Part shown: positions 11,650 through 22,854 of the stretch, piece by piece
Position numbering within the stretch: position 1 is the first letter of the stretch
Layout: each line of letters opens with the position of its first letter
Assembly: GCA_009731375.1 (NCBI GenBank)
Contig: BJOX01000362.1
Coordinates: 285,034-349,033, forward strand
Source of the DNA: Paulinella micropora
Taxonomy: Eukaryota; Cercozoa; Imbricatea; Euglyphida
Direction of reading: 5' to 3'
DNA: 64,000 nt
Made by a program: the position numbers and the translations under genes
The notes under the pieces: model-generated
Seen by the model: the letters and a program-made list of their open reading frames with translations, nothing else
Told to the model about the DNA's origin: nothing
Databases searched by the model: none

Positions 11650-12172
11650 TGCCATGATTGATGATGATGGATGATGGTGGATGATTGATGATGATGATTG
11701 ATGATGATTGATGATGATGATTGATGATGATGATTGATGATGATGATTGATGATGATTGATGATGATGATTGGTGATGATGATTGATGGATGATGATGGA
11801 TGATGATGGATGATGATGGATGATGATGGATAATGATGGACGATAATTGATGATGATTGATGATGATAGATGATGATGGATGATGATGGATGATGGATGA
11901 TGATGGATGATGATGGATGATGATGGATGATGATGGATGATGGATGATGATGGATGATGATGGATGATGATGGATGATGATGGATGATGATGGATGATGG
12001 ATGATGATGGATGATGATGGATGATGATGGATGATGATAGATGATGATAGATGATGATGGATGATGATGGATGATGATGGATGATGATGGATTATGATGG
12101 ATGATGATGGATGATGATGGATGATGATGGATGATGATGGATGATGATGGATGATTATGGATGATGATATGT
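11650..12172. repeat. (GATGATGG)n/(ATG)n array
   Basis: About 520 bp of GATGAT-type repeats ending just before exon 11. Confidence 0.9.
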
Positions 12173-12180
12173 ATTGTCAG

Positions 12181-12251
12181 GCAAGAAGCGCGATTTCCGT
12201 TCCAGTCGACAAAAGATAGGCGGCGCTGTTCTCTGCTTCACCACACTGCAA
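12181..12251 (+). CDS. Exon 11: second cytoplasmic loop and start of TM4
   Basis: It reads GKKRDFRSSRQKIGGAVLCF then TTLQ. The strongly basic loop after TM3 obeys the positive-inside rule and leads into TM4. Acceptor TTGTCAG, donor CAA|GTAAAC (phase 0). Confidence 0.8.
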
Positions 12252-12414
12252 GTAAACTACCTAGCTATCATCTACCTACATACCTATCTACCTGTCTATC
12301 TACCTCACACTATCGATCTAGCCGCGAACGTCCGTAGCTTCCGGAAAACTTTGGCGACAAGCAATATATCTGCGTGAGCTTTGTTCTGATCGTTTTTATC
12401 TTTTGTATGTATTT

Positions 12415-12491
<77 letters not shown>

Positions 12492-12544
12492 GTTGTTGTT
12501 GTTGTTGTTGTTGTCGCGTGTTGTTGTTGCGTGTTGTTGTTGCG

Positions 12545-12586
<42 letters not shown>
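12415..12586. repeat. (CT)n then (TTG)n with GCG interruptions
   Basis: The TTG tract runs into the acceptor TTGTCAG of exon 12. Confidence 0.9.
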
Positions 12587-12589
12587 CAG

Positions 12590-12686
12590 ATCGCTTGGGC
12601 GGTGGGGTCGTTATACCTGCCGACGCAAGACGGAGCCACTTATCTCTCAGAGGGGGCGGCCACGTACCAGTATCACTTAGAACAAG
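12590..12686 (+). CDS. Exon 12: TM4 end and extracellular loop 2
   Basis: IAWAVGSLYL closes TM4; a polar loop starting PTQDGATYLSEGAATYQYHL follows. The phase-compatible end is CAAG|GCAACA, a GC donor. GT donors nearby (12663, 12670) would give phase 2 and a poorer continuation. Confidence 0.7.
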
Positions 12687-12707
12687 GCAACATGACTACC
12701 TACCTAC

Positions 12708-12761
<54 letters not shown>

Positions 12762-13194
12762 GAATTAGGGGATGGTGTGGGTGTGCTGGGCCCGTGGTGG
12801 GGTGCCTTATGTGTGCCTAGCCATACGCCTATGAGTCACATGCCGAAATAGCGACGGGAAGCACAATCCTGTTCCCTCAGGGTGCCCTTCTCGCTTGTTG
12901 AGCCCGGAATAAAACCCACAGTGCTCTGTCGGTTTATACTAGACTGTCGAAAAGTCTCGAAACTCCATCTGCTTACTGGGTCCTCTGTAATGGAGGTGGG
13001 AGCTCGTTCTGCAAGGGGCGCTTATGGAACGAGCCCTGGCCCCGCCTGGTACTAGGGAGCTTTGGTATCGCCTGTATCAGTCCCTTCCGTGCAAACATCA
13101 CGGCTTAGCTGGGCATCGGGTTAATACTTTACCCACAGACTTCCTTGGTTGACGAAATCAGAAGCTCCTTTTTTCTGACATTAGTCGATATCTC

Positions 13195-13196
<2 letters not shown>
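12762..13196 (+). mobile_element. Element A, copy 2 (5' truncated)
   Basis: Starts at GAATTAGGGGATGG, directly after (CTAT)n; same 3' end and tail as the other copies. Confidence 0.8.
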
Positions 13197-13280
<84 letters not shown>

Positions 13281-13347
13281 ATATCTATCTATCTACCTAC
13301 CTATCTACCTACCTACCTACCTACCTACCTACCTACCTACCTACCTA

Positions 13348-13390
<43 letters not shown>

Positions 13391-13404
13391 ACCTACCTAC
13401 CTAC

Positions 13405-13448
<44 letters not shown>

Positions 13449-13460
13449 TTATATATCTAT
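13197..13460. repeat. (CTAT)n, (CTAC)n, (CTGC)n
   Basis: Tail of element A copy 2, grading through CTAC and CTGC back to CTAT. Confidence 0.9.
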
Positions 13461-13469
13461 CCATCCTAG

Positions 13470-13520
13470 GTCAGAGCTCATCCGACATCACTGTCACTCC
13501 CGGAGACATCATCTACCAAG
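13470..13520 (+). CDS. Exon 13: extracellular loop 2
   Basis: It reads [16 protein letters not shown] between ATCCTAG and AAG|GTACAT (phase 1 in and out). It is polar with no hydrophobic helix, consistent with the loop between TM4 and TM5. Confidence 0.7.
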
Positions 13521-14016
13521 GTACATATCTATATCTATATCTATATCTCTATCTCTATCTCTATCTCTATCTCTATCTCCATCTCTATCTCTATATCTAT
13601 ATCTATCTCTATCTCTATCTCTATCTATATCTATATCTATATCTATATCTATATATCTATATATCTATATCTATATCTATATCTATATCTATATCTATGT
13701 CTATATCTATATCTATATCTATATCTATATCTATATATCTACATCTATATCTTTTTCTATATCTATATCTATATCTATATTTATATCTATATCTATACCT
13801 ATATCTATATCTATATCTATATCTATACCTATACCTATATCTATATCTATATCTATCTCTATCTGTATCTCTATCTGTATCTGTATCTGTATCTGTATCT
13901 GCATCTGTATCTGTATCTGTATCTATATCTGTATCTGTATCTGTATCTATATCTATATCTATATCTATTTCTATATCTATATCTATATCTATATCTTTAT
14001 CTTTATCTTTATCTAT
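13521..14016. repeat. (ATATCT)n/(TATCTC)n/(GTATCT)n hexamer repeats
   Basis: Hexameric intron repeat continuing after the inserted element at 14455-14600. Confidence 0.9.
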
Positions 14017-14454
14017 ACCGGGGGGGGGGGGGTATGTAGAGGGCCAGCTGTTCAGTGCTCCGACCTAAAACCAAACCCTCTTTAACAACGGTTGTGTCCG
14101 CTGTTAATCGCGCGCAGCGCAAGGGCTAAAACAGGCGACCATCTCCCGACCGGGGCCGTGATGCAAAGGGTTGATGAAGTCGAGGTTGTAGAAGGTAACT
14201 CACAACGAGCGTGAACTCCCGAAACCTCGGCTTGCGTATGACATCATCTCCTTATGGCACACGCCCCTGGGGGAGTGTTTTAGTGGTTGTTCTGTACAGT
14301 TCAAAAGGGCTCGGCTACCTTTCGGCTTGAACTGGGCACAGGCACCAGCCACAGCGGACAGTGGTTGGTGCGCGGCTGAAGTGCTGGGAGTTCTTGCTCG
14401 GGGGTAGTAAAAGAGGCAATGGCTTTTAAGCTACGCCACGCCCACAGATTAAAC
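14017..14454 (+). mobile_element. Unclassified insertion with (ATATCT)n flanks
   Basis: A complex 440-bp sequence with no long ORF between (ATATCT)n hexamer repeats. It begins after a poly-G run and ends CCACAGATTAAAC then (ATATCT)n. By analogy with elements A and B it may be a retroposon with a simple-repeat tail; single copy here. Confidence 0.4.
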
Positions 14455-14764
14455 ATATATCTATATCTATATCTATATCTATATCTATATCTATATATCT
14501 ATATCTATATATCTATATCTATATCTATATCCATATCTATGTCTAAAACTATATCTATATCTGTATCTATATCTATATCTATATCTATCTCTATCTCTAT
14601 CGCTATCTCTCTATCTCGCTATCTCTCTCTCTCTCTCTCTCTCTATCTCTATCTCTCTCTCTCTCTATCTCTATCTCTATCTCTATTTCCATTTATATCT
14701 ATATCAATATCGAAATCTATATATATATATATATATGTATATATATACAGATATAATATATATA

Positions 14765-14819
<55 letters not shown>

Positions 14820-14820
<1 letters not shown>

Positions 14821-15329
14821 GCCACTTGAGGTGTCACTGACCCTCCCTTGGGCTTGGTTTTTTCAAATGGGTGCCATCTGTCGACAGACAGAGAATTAGG
14901 GGATGGTGTGGGTGTGCTGGGCCCGTGGTTGGGTGCCTTATGTGTGCCTAGCCATACGCCTATAAGTCACATGCCGAAATAGCGACGGGAAGCACAATCC
15001 TGTTCCCTCAGGGTGCCCTTTCTCGCTTGTTGAGCCCGGAATAAAACCCACAGTGCTCTGTCGGTTTATACTAGACTGTCGAACAGTCTCGAAACTCCAT
15101 CTGCTTACTGGGTCCTCTGTAATGGAGGTGGGAGCTCGTTCTGCAAGGGGCGCTTATGGAACGAGCCCTGGCCCCGCCTGGTACTAGGGAGCTTTGGTAT
15201 CGCCTGTATCAGTCCCTTCCGTGCAAACATCACGGCTTAGCTGGGCATCGGGTTAATACTTTACCCACAGACTTCCTTGGTTGACGAAATCAGAAGCTCC
15301 TCTTTTCTGACATTAGTCGATATCTCATC
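14820..15329 (+). mobile_element. Element A, copy 3 (near full length)
   Basis: Starts GCCACTTGAGG and ends in the shared ATCTCATC before (CTAT)n/(CTAC)n. Confidence 0.8.
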
Positions 15330-15372
15330 TATCTATCTATCTACCTACCTACCTACCTACCTACCTACCTAC

Positions 15373-15425
<53 letters not shown>

Positions 15426-15430
15426 GGTAG

Positions 15431-15476
15431 GCCAGTTCTGTGTGACTCAGCCGGTCTACGCCTGGACTGCCCTCGG
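15431..15476 (+). CDS. Exon 14: extracellular loop 2 Cys and start of TM5
   Basis: It reads GQFCVTQPVYAWTALG and ends in phase 2 at GG|GTATCT. The lone Cys before TM5 is where GPCR-like proteins often form a loop disulfide, but that function is only inferred. Confidence 0.7.
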
Positions 15477-15483
15477 GTATCTA

Positions 15484-15540
<57 letters not shown>

Positions 15541-15543
<3 letters not shown>

Positions 15544-15844
15544 GCTTTTTGAGCCCGGAATAAACCCCACAGTGCTCTGTCGGATTATGCTAGATTGTCG
15601 AACAGTCTCGAAACTCCATCTGCTTACTGGGTCCCCTGTAATGGAGGTGGGAGCTCGTTCTGCAAGGGGCGCTTATGGAACGAGCCCTGGCCCCGCCTGG
15701 TACTAGGGAGATTTGGTATTGCCTGTATCAGTCCCTTCCGTGCAAACATCACGGCTTAGCTGGGCATCGGGTTAATACTTTACCCATAGACTTCCTGGTT
15801 GACGAAATCAGAAGCTCCATTTTTCTGACATTAGTCGATATTTC

Positions 15845-15847
<3 letters not shown>
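15541..15847 (+). mobile_element. Element A, copy 4 (5' truncated)
   Basis: Starts at TTCGCTTTTTGAGCC and ends TATTTCATC before (CTAT)n. A variant of its 3' part (GCCCTCTGTAATGG...) appears at 17611-17826. Confidence 0.75.
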
Positions 15848-15879
<32 letters not shown>

Positions 15880-15890
15880 CATCTATCTAT

Positions 15891-16114
15891 CTTTCGCTTG
15901 TTGAGCCCGGAATAAACCCCACAGTGCTCTGTGGGTTTATACTAGACTGTCGAACAGTCTCGAAACTCCATCTGCTTACTGTAGCTCGTTCTGCAAGGGG
16001 CGCTTATGGAACGAGCCCTGGCCCCGCCTGGTACTAGGGAGCTTTGGTATTGCCTGTATCAGTCCCTTCCGTGCAAACATCACGGCTTAGCTGGGCATCG
16101 GGTTAATACTTTAC
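15891..16114 (+). mobile_element. Element A, copy 5 (truncated, cut by N gap)
   Basis: Starts TTCGCTTGTTGAGCC and carries an internal deletion (CTTACTGTAGCTCG). The same insertion is seen whole at 17873-18155 in the duplicated block. Confidence 0.75.
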
Positions 16115-16218
16115 NNNNNNNNNNTCTATCTATCTATCTGTCTATCTATCTATCTATCTCTACCAACTCCATCTTGAGAGGTTTCTGGTTCTTCTCCTCC
16201 TATCTATCTATCTATCTA

Positions 16219-16271
<53 letters not shown>

Positions 16272-16276
16272 CTCTC

Positions 16277-16307
<31 letters not shown>

Positions 16308-16308
16308 C

Positions 16309-16369
<61 letters not shown>

Positions 16370-16386
16370 GTTGTCGGTTGTCGTAG

Positions 16387-16475
16387 GTTTCCTTGTTTGT
16401 GCATCTTCGCTACCACCATTTGGCTGAGTGTACACCGCTATCGGGTCTATCTGCGCCTTACAGCGGCCGTGCCAG
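16387..16475 (+). CDS. Duplicate of the TM5 exon (likely assembly copy)
   Basis: Same sequence and splice sites as 18366-18454, offset by 1,979 bp. It lies in a repeated block ending at an N gap, so it is probably the same locus assembled twice. Confidence 0.6.
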
Positions 16476-17348
16476 GTCTTGTGTCTATCTATCTATCTAT
16501 GTATGGTTTTGCAGGAATGATTCATTCATGCACACCACACACTCACCTCACTCCGCCTACGATTTTTATCAAAGTCCGAGATGTTAAGTGTTGAGTTGTG
16601 ACGCATCACGACGTTGTCAGCTATGAGGGACCAGAGCTTGCTGTGACGTGATGTCAAGATGGCTAGTAAACTATGACACAGCTATGAGGGAGAGAGCTTG
16701 CTGTGATATGTATGTCAAGGTGGCTAGCATGACACGGCTATGAGGGAGAGAGAGCTTGCTGTGACGTGATGTCAAGAGGGCTAGCTAGTACCATGACACG
16801 GCTAGGAGGGAGAGAGCTTGCTCTGACGTGATGTCAAGGCAGCTAGCATCACACAGCTAGGATGGCTAGTACCATGACACACGGCTATGAGGGAAAGAGC
16901 TTGCTGTGACGTGATGTCAAGGTGGCTAGCATGACACACGGCTAGGTGGGAAGAAGAGCTCCCGCTGACGTGATGTCAAGACGGCTAGTACCAGGATACG
17001 GCTAGGAGGGATCAGAGCTTGCTGTGACGTGGTGTCAAGCTGGCTAGTACCATGACACAGCTATGAGGGAGAGAGCTTGCTGTGATATGTCAAGGTGGCT
17101 AGCATGACACGGCTATGAGGGAGAGAGAGCTTGCTGTGGCGTGATGTCAAGGTGGCTAGCATGACACACGGGTAGGAGGGAAGAGAGCTTGCTGTGACGT
17201 GATGTAAAGATGGCTAGTACCATATCACACGGCTATGAGGGAAGAGAGCTTGCTGTGACGTGATGTCAAGATGGCTGCCATGACACAGGCCTACGTACAT
17301 GCTTCATCCTTTCTTCTCCCTCCCTCCCTCCCCCCCCCCCCCACCCCC

Positions 17349-17610
17349 NNNNNNNNNNNNNNNNNNNNNNNNNNNNNNNNNNNNNNNNNNNNNNNNNNNN
17401 NNNNNNNNNNNNNNNNNNNNNNNNNNNNNNNNNNNNNNNNNNNNNNNNNNNNNNNNNNNNNNNNNNNNNNNNNNNNNNNNNNNNNNNNNNNNNNNNNNNN
17501 NNNNNNNNNNNNNNNNNNNNNNNNNNNNNNNNNNNNNNNNNNNNNNNNNNNNNNNNNNNNNNNNNNNNNNNNNNNNNNNNNNNNNNNNNNNNNNNNNNNN
17601 NNNNNNNNNN
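17349..17610. other. Assembly gap (262 N)
   Basis: Run of N between two copies of a duplicated block. Confidence 1.
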
Positions 17611-17825
17611 GCCCTCTGTAATGGAGGTGGGAGCTCGTTCTGCAAGGGGCGCTTTATGGAACGAGCCCTGGCCCCGCCTGGTACTAGGGAGCTTTGGTAT
17701 TGCCTGTATCAGTCCCTTCCGTGCAAACATCACGGCTTAGCTGGGCATCGGGTTAATACTTTACCCATAGACTTCCTGGTTGACGAAATCAGAAGCTCCA
17801 TTTTTCTGACATTAGTCGATATTTC

Positions 17826-17860
<35 letters not shown>

Positions 17861-17872
17861 CATCTATCTATC

Positions 17873-18155
17873 TTTCGCTTGTTGAGCCCGGAATAAACCC
17901 CACAGTGCTCTGTGGGTTTATACTAGACTGTCGAACAGTCTCGAAACTCCATCTGCTTACTGTAGCTCGTTCTGCAAGGGGCGCTTATGGAACGAGCCCT
18001 GGCCCCGCCTGGTACTAGGGAGCTTTGGTATTGCCTGTATCAGTCCCTTCCGTGCAAACATCACGGCTTAGCTGGGCATCGGGTTAATACTTTACCCACA
18101 GACTTCCTGGTTGACGAAATCAGAAGCTCCTCTTTTCTGACATTAGTCGATATTT
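17873..18155 (+). mobile_element. Element A, copy 5 repeated in the duplicated block
   Basis: Same truncation point and internal deletion as 15891-16114, supporting duplication of the whole block. Confidence 0.75.
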
Positions 18156-18156
18156 C

Positions 18157-18250
<94 letters not shown>

Positions 18251-18255
18251 CTCTC

Positions 18256-18286
<31 letters not shown>

Positions 18287-18287
18287 C

Positions 18288-18348
<61 letters not shown>

Positions 18349-18365
18349 GTTGTCGGTTGTCGTAG

Positions 18366-18454
18366 GTTTCCTTGTTTGTGCATCTTCGCTACCACCATTT
18401 GGCTGAGTGTACACCGCTATCGGGTCTATCTGCGCCTTACAGCGGCCGTGCCAG
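18366..18454 (+). CDS. Exon 15: TM5
   Basis: It reads [20 protein letters not shown] then YLRLTAAVP: a hydrophobic helix followed by a basic stretch. An identical exon is at 16387-16475 within a block duplicated across an N gap. Phase 2 in and phase 1 out means both copies cannot be used in series without a frameshift. Confidence 0.8.
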
Positions 18455-18493
18455 GTCTTGTGTCTATCTATCTATCTATGTATGGTTTTGCAG

Positions 18494-18552
18494 GAATGAT
18501 TCATTCATGCACACCACACACTCACCTCACTCCGCCTACGATTTTTATCAAA
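18494..18552 (+). CDS. Possible alternative exon in cytoplasmic loop 3
   Basis: After TTTTGCAG an open stretch reads [20 protein letters not shown] and could end at AAA|GTCCGA. It accepts phase 1 from the TM5 exon but leaves phase 0, which the next exon does not accept. It may be skipped or not an exon. A copy is at 16515-16573. Confidence 0.25.
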
Positions 18553-18589
18553 GTCCGAGATGTTAAGTGTTGAGTTGTGACGCATCACG

Positions 18590-19262
18590 ACGTTGTCAGC
18601 TATGAGGGACCAGAGCTTGCTGTGACGTGATGTCAAGATGGCTAGTAAACTATGACACAGCTATGAGGGAGAGAGCTTGCTGTGATATGTATGTCAAGGT
18701 GGCTAGCATGACACGGCTATGAGGGAGAGAGAGCTTGCTGTGACGTGATGTCAAGAGGGCTAGCTAGTACCATGACACGGCTAGGAGGGAGAGAGCTTGC
18801 TCTGACGTGATGTCAAGGCAGCTAGCATCACACAGCTAGGATGGCTAGTACCATGACACACGGCTATGAGGGAAAGAGCTTGCTGTGACGTGATGTCAAG
18901 GTGGCTAGCATGACACACGGCTAGGTGGGAAGAAGAGCTCCCGCTGACGTGATGTCAAGACGGCTAGTACCAGGATACGGCTAGGAGGGATCAGAGCTTG
19001 CTGTGACGTGGTGTCAAGCTGGCTAGTACCATGACACAGCTATGAGGGAGAGAGCTTGCTGTGATATGTCAAGGTGGCTAGCATGACACGGCTATGAGGG
19101 AGAGAGAGCTTGCTGTGGCGTGATGTCAAGGTGGCTAGCATGACACACGGGTAGGAGGGAAGAGAGCTTGCTGTGACGTGATGTAAAGATGGCTAGTACC
19201 ATATCACACGGCTATGAGGGAAGAGAGCTTGCTGTGACGTGATGTCAAGATGGCTGCCATGA
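18590..19262. repeat. About 60-bp minisatellite (also at 16611-17283)
   Basis: About 11 diverged units such as GGGAGAGAGCTTGCTGTGAC plus GTGATGTCAAGATGGCTAGT. The copy at 16611-17283 is near-identical and belongs to the duplicated block. Confidence 0.85.
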
Positions 19263-19354
19263 CACAGGCCTACGTACATGCTTCATCCTTTCTTCTCCCT
19301 CCCTCCCTCCCCCCCCCCCCCACCCCCCCACCCTCTCTCTCTCCCTCTCTCTAG

Positions 19355-19457
19355 CTCCTGTCGTGGACGAACGGACCTCCTCCAACAAGCAAGGCTCCAC
19401 GGCCATGACGCGCAGAAGAGACGCCAGCGCAACAACCAGCCCAGACCCATCAGAGAG
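19355..19457 (+). CDS. Exon 16: cytoplasmic loop 3
   Basis: In the phase-1 frame it reads PVVDERTSSNKQGSTAMTRR and on through a basic Ser/Thr-rich stretch to SPDPSE, leaving phase 2. That frame chains cleanly from TM5 to the next four exons. Another frame (TDLLQQARLHGHDAQKRRQR) is also open but does not chain. A decayed copy of its 3' end lies at 19717-19750. Confidence 0.6.
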
Positions 19458-19985
19458 GTCCACACTCCAGTTTTCTTGTTTACAGTTGCTTCACACCACC
19501 GGGAATTCCGGGTTTCTGGTGCCACTTTCTGGGTTTTGCTTCCTCAAAAGCCTGGCCTTTGGTGCCACTTGACACCCTTTCGGGTTTCTGGTGCCACTTT
19601 CTGGGTTTTGCTTCCTCAAAAGCCTGGCCTTTGGTGCCACTTGACACCCGGGAAGGGACATTTCGTGTGGTGTGGAATGAGCCTTATTGATTTGTATTAA
19701 TTTTATTTCAATTTGACACTAGCGCAACTAGCCCAGACCCACCCGACAGGTATTATACAGCTGATTTTTTTTTTGGGGGGGGGGGGGGGTTTCTCATTTG
19801 TGTGTTTATTCACTTTTATTGATTTTGTTCACATGCTGAGGTCACCGCAAACAGCGCGGAAGTTTCGCTTGCCTTGGCGCCCCCGTCTCACTTGTGAATT
19901 TGATTCCTTACCTTGCCTTGTGTTGTGAATTTGATTCCTTGCCTTGCCTTCTCTCATCTCTTACCTTGACCGTTTGGCTTGGCAG
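19458..19985. repeat. Intron with a 69-bp tandem duplication and an exon relic
   Basis: Two copies of a unit containing GGGTTTCTGGTGCCACTTTC lie at about 19507-19652. A decayed copy of the 3' end of exon 16 is at 19717-19750, and a 30-bp duplication (GTGAATTTGATTCCTTRCC) at 19893-19950. The first motif recurs inverted near 47157. Confidence 0.6.
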
Positions 19986-20038
19986 CGCGCCTCTCTCACC
20001 GCTGGCGAGACAAGCAGGCAGTTCCAAAATCAGCGCAG
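19986..20038 (+). CDS. Exon 17: cytoplasmic loop 3
   Basis: After TTGGCAG the phase-2 frame reads APLSPLARQAGSSKISA and leaves phase 1. The phase-0 frame (RASLTAGETSRQFQNQR) is open too; the first is preferred because it fits both neighbours. Confidence 0.55.
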
Positions 20039-20071
20039 GTCTAGCCTGCTATCTATCTATCTATCTATCTG

Positions 20072-20114
<43 letters not shown>

Positions 20115-20219
20115 GTGTTTCTATCCATCTATCTCCATCTCTCTCTCTCTGTATATATATATATATATTTGTCTGTCTGTCTATCTATCTATCTATCTGT
20201 CTATCTATCTATCTATCTG

Positions 20220-20257
<38 letters not shown>

Positions 20258-20311
20258 CATCTATCTATCTATCCATCTATCCATCTATCTCTATCTCTAT
20301 CTTGTTCTCAG
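20039..20311. repeat. (CTAT)n/(CTGT)n/(CCAT)n
   Basis: Simple-repeat intron in cytoplasmic loop 3. Confidence 0.9.
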
Positions 20312-20410
20312 GGGGCAGTTCGGAAAGTGGCGCAAGCTTCAAACAGAGCGCGGGCGGCAAGGCCTCAGGCACTACTGCTACTACCACTTCCTTTACTACT
20401 ACTACTACTA

Positions 20411-20471
<61 letters not shown>

Positions 20472-20476
20472 CACTA

Positions 20477-20542
<66 letters not shown>

Positions 20543-20554
20543 TGGCCACTACAA
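20312..20554 (+). CDS. Exon 18: cytoplasmic loop 3 with poly-Thr tract
   Basis: The phase-1 frame reads [19 protein letters not shown] and runs into about 60 ACT/ACC codons (poly-Thr). The only GT donor in the tract, A|GTACCA at 20555, leaves phase 1, as the next exon needs. Alternatively the exon ends earlier at A|GTGGCG and the ACT tract is intronic. Confidence 0.45.
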
Positions 20555-20729
20555 GTACCACTACCACCACTACCACCATCACCGCCACTACTACTACCAT
20601 TACTACCACTGCCACCACCACCGCCACTACTACTACTACCACCACTACCACTACCACCCACCACCGCCACTACTACTACCACTACTACCACTACCACCAC
20701 CACCGCCACTACCATTACTACTACTTCAG

Positions 20730-20816
20730 GACAAGGCAGGGCGTCAGGACAAAGCGGCAGCCAGCCAGACGAGACCAAGCGGCCCAGCGATCACGAAATC
20801 AACGTCTCCGATTCAG
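20730..20816 (+). CDS. Exon 19: cytoplasmic loop 3
   Basis: After CTTCAG the phase-1 frame reads [20 protein letters not shown] then HEINVSDS, ending TCAG|GTACAG in phase 1. It is hydrophilic and Ser/Gln-rich. Confidence 0.55.
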
Positions 20817-20981
20817 GTACAGAAACTGACAAATAAGACAGAAAGCGAAGGCAGCAAAATTTTGCCGATATTTGCGGTGACTTTCCGGAAACTTACCACA
20901 TGTTCACCTGCCGTTTCATGTGCTAGAGATCGTTATGATCATGCTTGTGTAAGCTTACGTGTGATGTTTGCATGTGTGCAG

Positions 20982-21077
20982 CCACACAGACGATCCCTTT
21001 GCGTTTCGCCTTGTCGTATATGGGGCTGGATAGACAAAAGGCATCGATACAGTACCATCGCGCGTGGCTGCAACGAG
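20982..21077 (+). CDS. Exon 20: end of cytoplasmic loop 3
   Basis: A strong acceptor (GTGTGCAG) and consensus donor (G|GTGAGT) bound a 96-nt exon reading ATQTIPLRFALSYMGLDRQK then ASIQYHRAWLQR. Its outgoing phase 1 does not match the next exon; an N gap at 21317-21326 may hide a missing piece. Confidence 0.65.
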
Positions 21078-21316
<239 letters not shown>

Positions 21317-21336
21317 NNNNNNNNNNTGCTCTGCAG

Positions 21337-21358
21337 CGTGCTGGTGGAGCTAATGCTG
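21337..21358 (+). CDS. Exon 21: microexon starting TM6
   Basis: 22 nt reading VLVELML, from CTCTGCAG to CTG|GTAGAT. It runs smoothly into the hydrophobic exon at 21512. The incoming phase (2) is unresolved. Confidence 0.6.
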
Positions 21359-21403
21359 GTAGATAGACAGACATTACAGATATACATTACAGACAGACAG
21401 ACA

Positions 21404-21434
<31 letters not shown>

Positions 21435-21511
21435 TATATATATATATATATAATATATATATATAATATATATATATGTATGTATATACGTACGTACACA
21501 TACATACATAG

Positions 21512-21560
21512 GTTGGCTACCTGATCGCCTACCACATTGCCGGACCTTTTCTGCCTGAAG
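21512..21560 (+). CDS. Exon 22: TM6
   Basis: It reads VGYLIAYHIAGPFLPE; with exon 21 this gives VLVELMLVGYLIAYHIAGPF, a complete hydrophobic helix. Phase 0 in, 1 out. Confidence 0.8.
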
Positions 21561-21610
21561 GTACATACATACACCTACCTACCTACCTATCTATCTATCT
21601 ATCTATATAC

Positions 21611-21691
<81 letters not shown>

Positions 21692-21710
21692 CCTCTCTCT
21701 CTCCCTCCCT

Positions 21711-21771
<61 letters not shown>

Positions 21772-21951
21772 CCTACCTACCTACCTACCTACCTATTTCC
21801 CTATCTCTCTGCAGGGCCGCCGGTGGAGGCAGTGCTGCTGCTGCTTGCCTACCTACCTACCTACCTACCTATCTCCCTAGCGGAGGCAGTGTTGCTGCTA
21901 CCTGCCTACCTACCTACCTACCTACCTACCTATCTCCCTATCTCTCTGCAG

Positions 21952-22055
21952 GGCCGCCGGTGGAGGCAGTGCTGCTGCTGCTGTCCACACTTGTCGTGTT
22001 GTCTGGTGCATTCGCACGTAAACTCTGGCGCGTCTGGACCTTGAGACGCGTACAG
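21952..22055 (+). CDS. Exon 23: TM7 and proximal cytoplasmic tail
   Basis: It reads GPPVEAVLLLLSTLVVLSGA then FARKLWRVWTLRRVQ: the seventh helix followed by a very basic segment. Two truncated copies of acceptor plus exon start lie just upstream (21815-21847 and 21880-21902). Donor CAG|GTTTGC, phase 0. Confidence 0.85.
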
Positions 22056-22070
22056 GTTTGCTACCTATCA

Positions 22071-22130
<60 letters not shown>

Positions 22131-22405
22131 NNNNNNNNNNTTTGCTTGTGTGTGTATGTATGTTTTGATTGATTGGTTGGTTGAGCGATCAATTTGGTCG
22201 ATCAATTTTGATTGAGATCGCTTGCTGGATCATGTACTTGAGTAATCGAATAATATGTAAACTCCAGAGAGAAAGTCGTTGATTTAAACCCGAGGCCGAA
22301 AAAGACTGGTGAAAGGTTTTGTACAATGCCTACTTCCAGTGTATCACTTCCCTCTCTGGCTTGCTGTTGAACGTTCTCTGAAGTCTGGTGTGTATGTCTT
22401 GCCAG
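22056..22405. repeat. Poly-T run, N gap and unique intron sequence
   Basis: Poly-T at 22073-22130 reaches a 10-N gap; 22141-22405 is unique AT-rich sequence with no supported feature. Confidence 0.7.
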
Positions 22406-22823
22406 GGCGCGCGATTGTGGAGGGCTGCCAGGAAGTTACAGTTGAAGCTCGTACGAAGGATTCTAGAAAGGATAAAGCAGAACCCTGCCAGTAAAGAAGA
22501 ATTATTAGACTGGCGGCATGAGGAGAGAGACGGGACGACAGCCATGATGCAAGTGTTGCTTTCACTGCGGAAGATCGAGAAAAGACGCGAGTCAACAAAA
22601 AGCGCTACATCTCCTACTCCCATCGCTTCTCCTTCTGGTGTTCCTCTCGCTTCTCCTTTTTCTTTTGCTTCTTCTTCTTCTTCTTCTTCTTCTTCTTCTT
22701 CTTCTTCCTCCTCCTCCTCCTCCTCCTCCTCCTCCTCCTCCTCCTCCTCATCCTCCTCGTCCTCCCCGTCATCTTCTTATTCTTCTTCTTCTTCTTCTTC
22801 CTCCTCCTCCTCCTCCTCATCAT

Positions 22824-22854
<31 letters not shown>

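Noticed and set aside
20277-20778. Minus-strand poly-Val and poly-Ser frames
   Set aside because: They are the antisense of the ACT/ACC tract.
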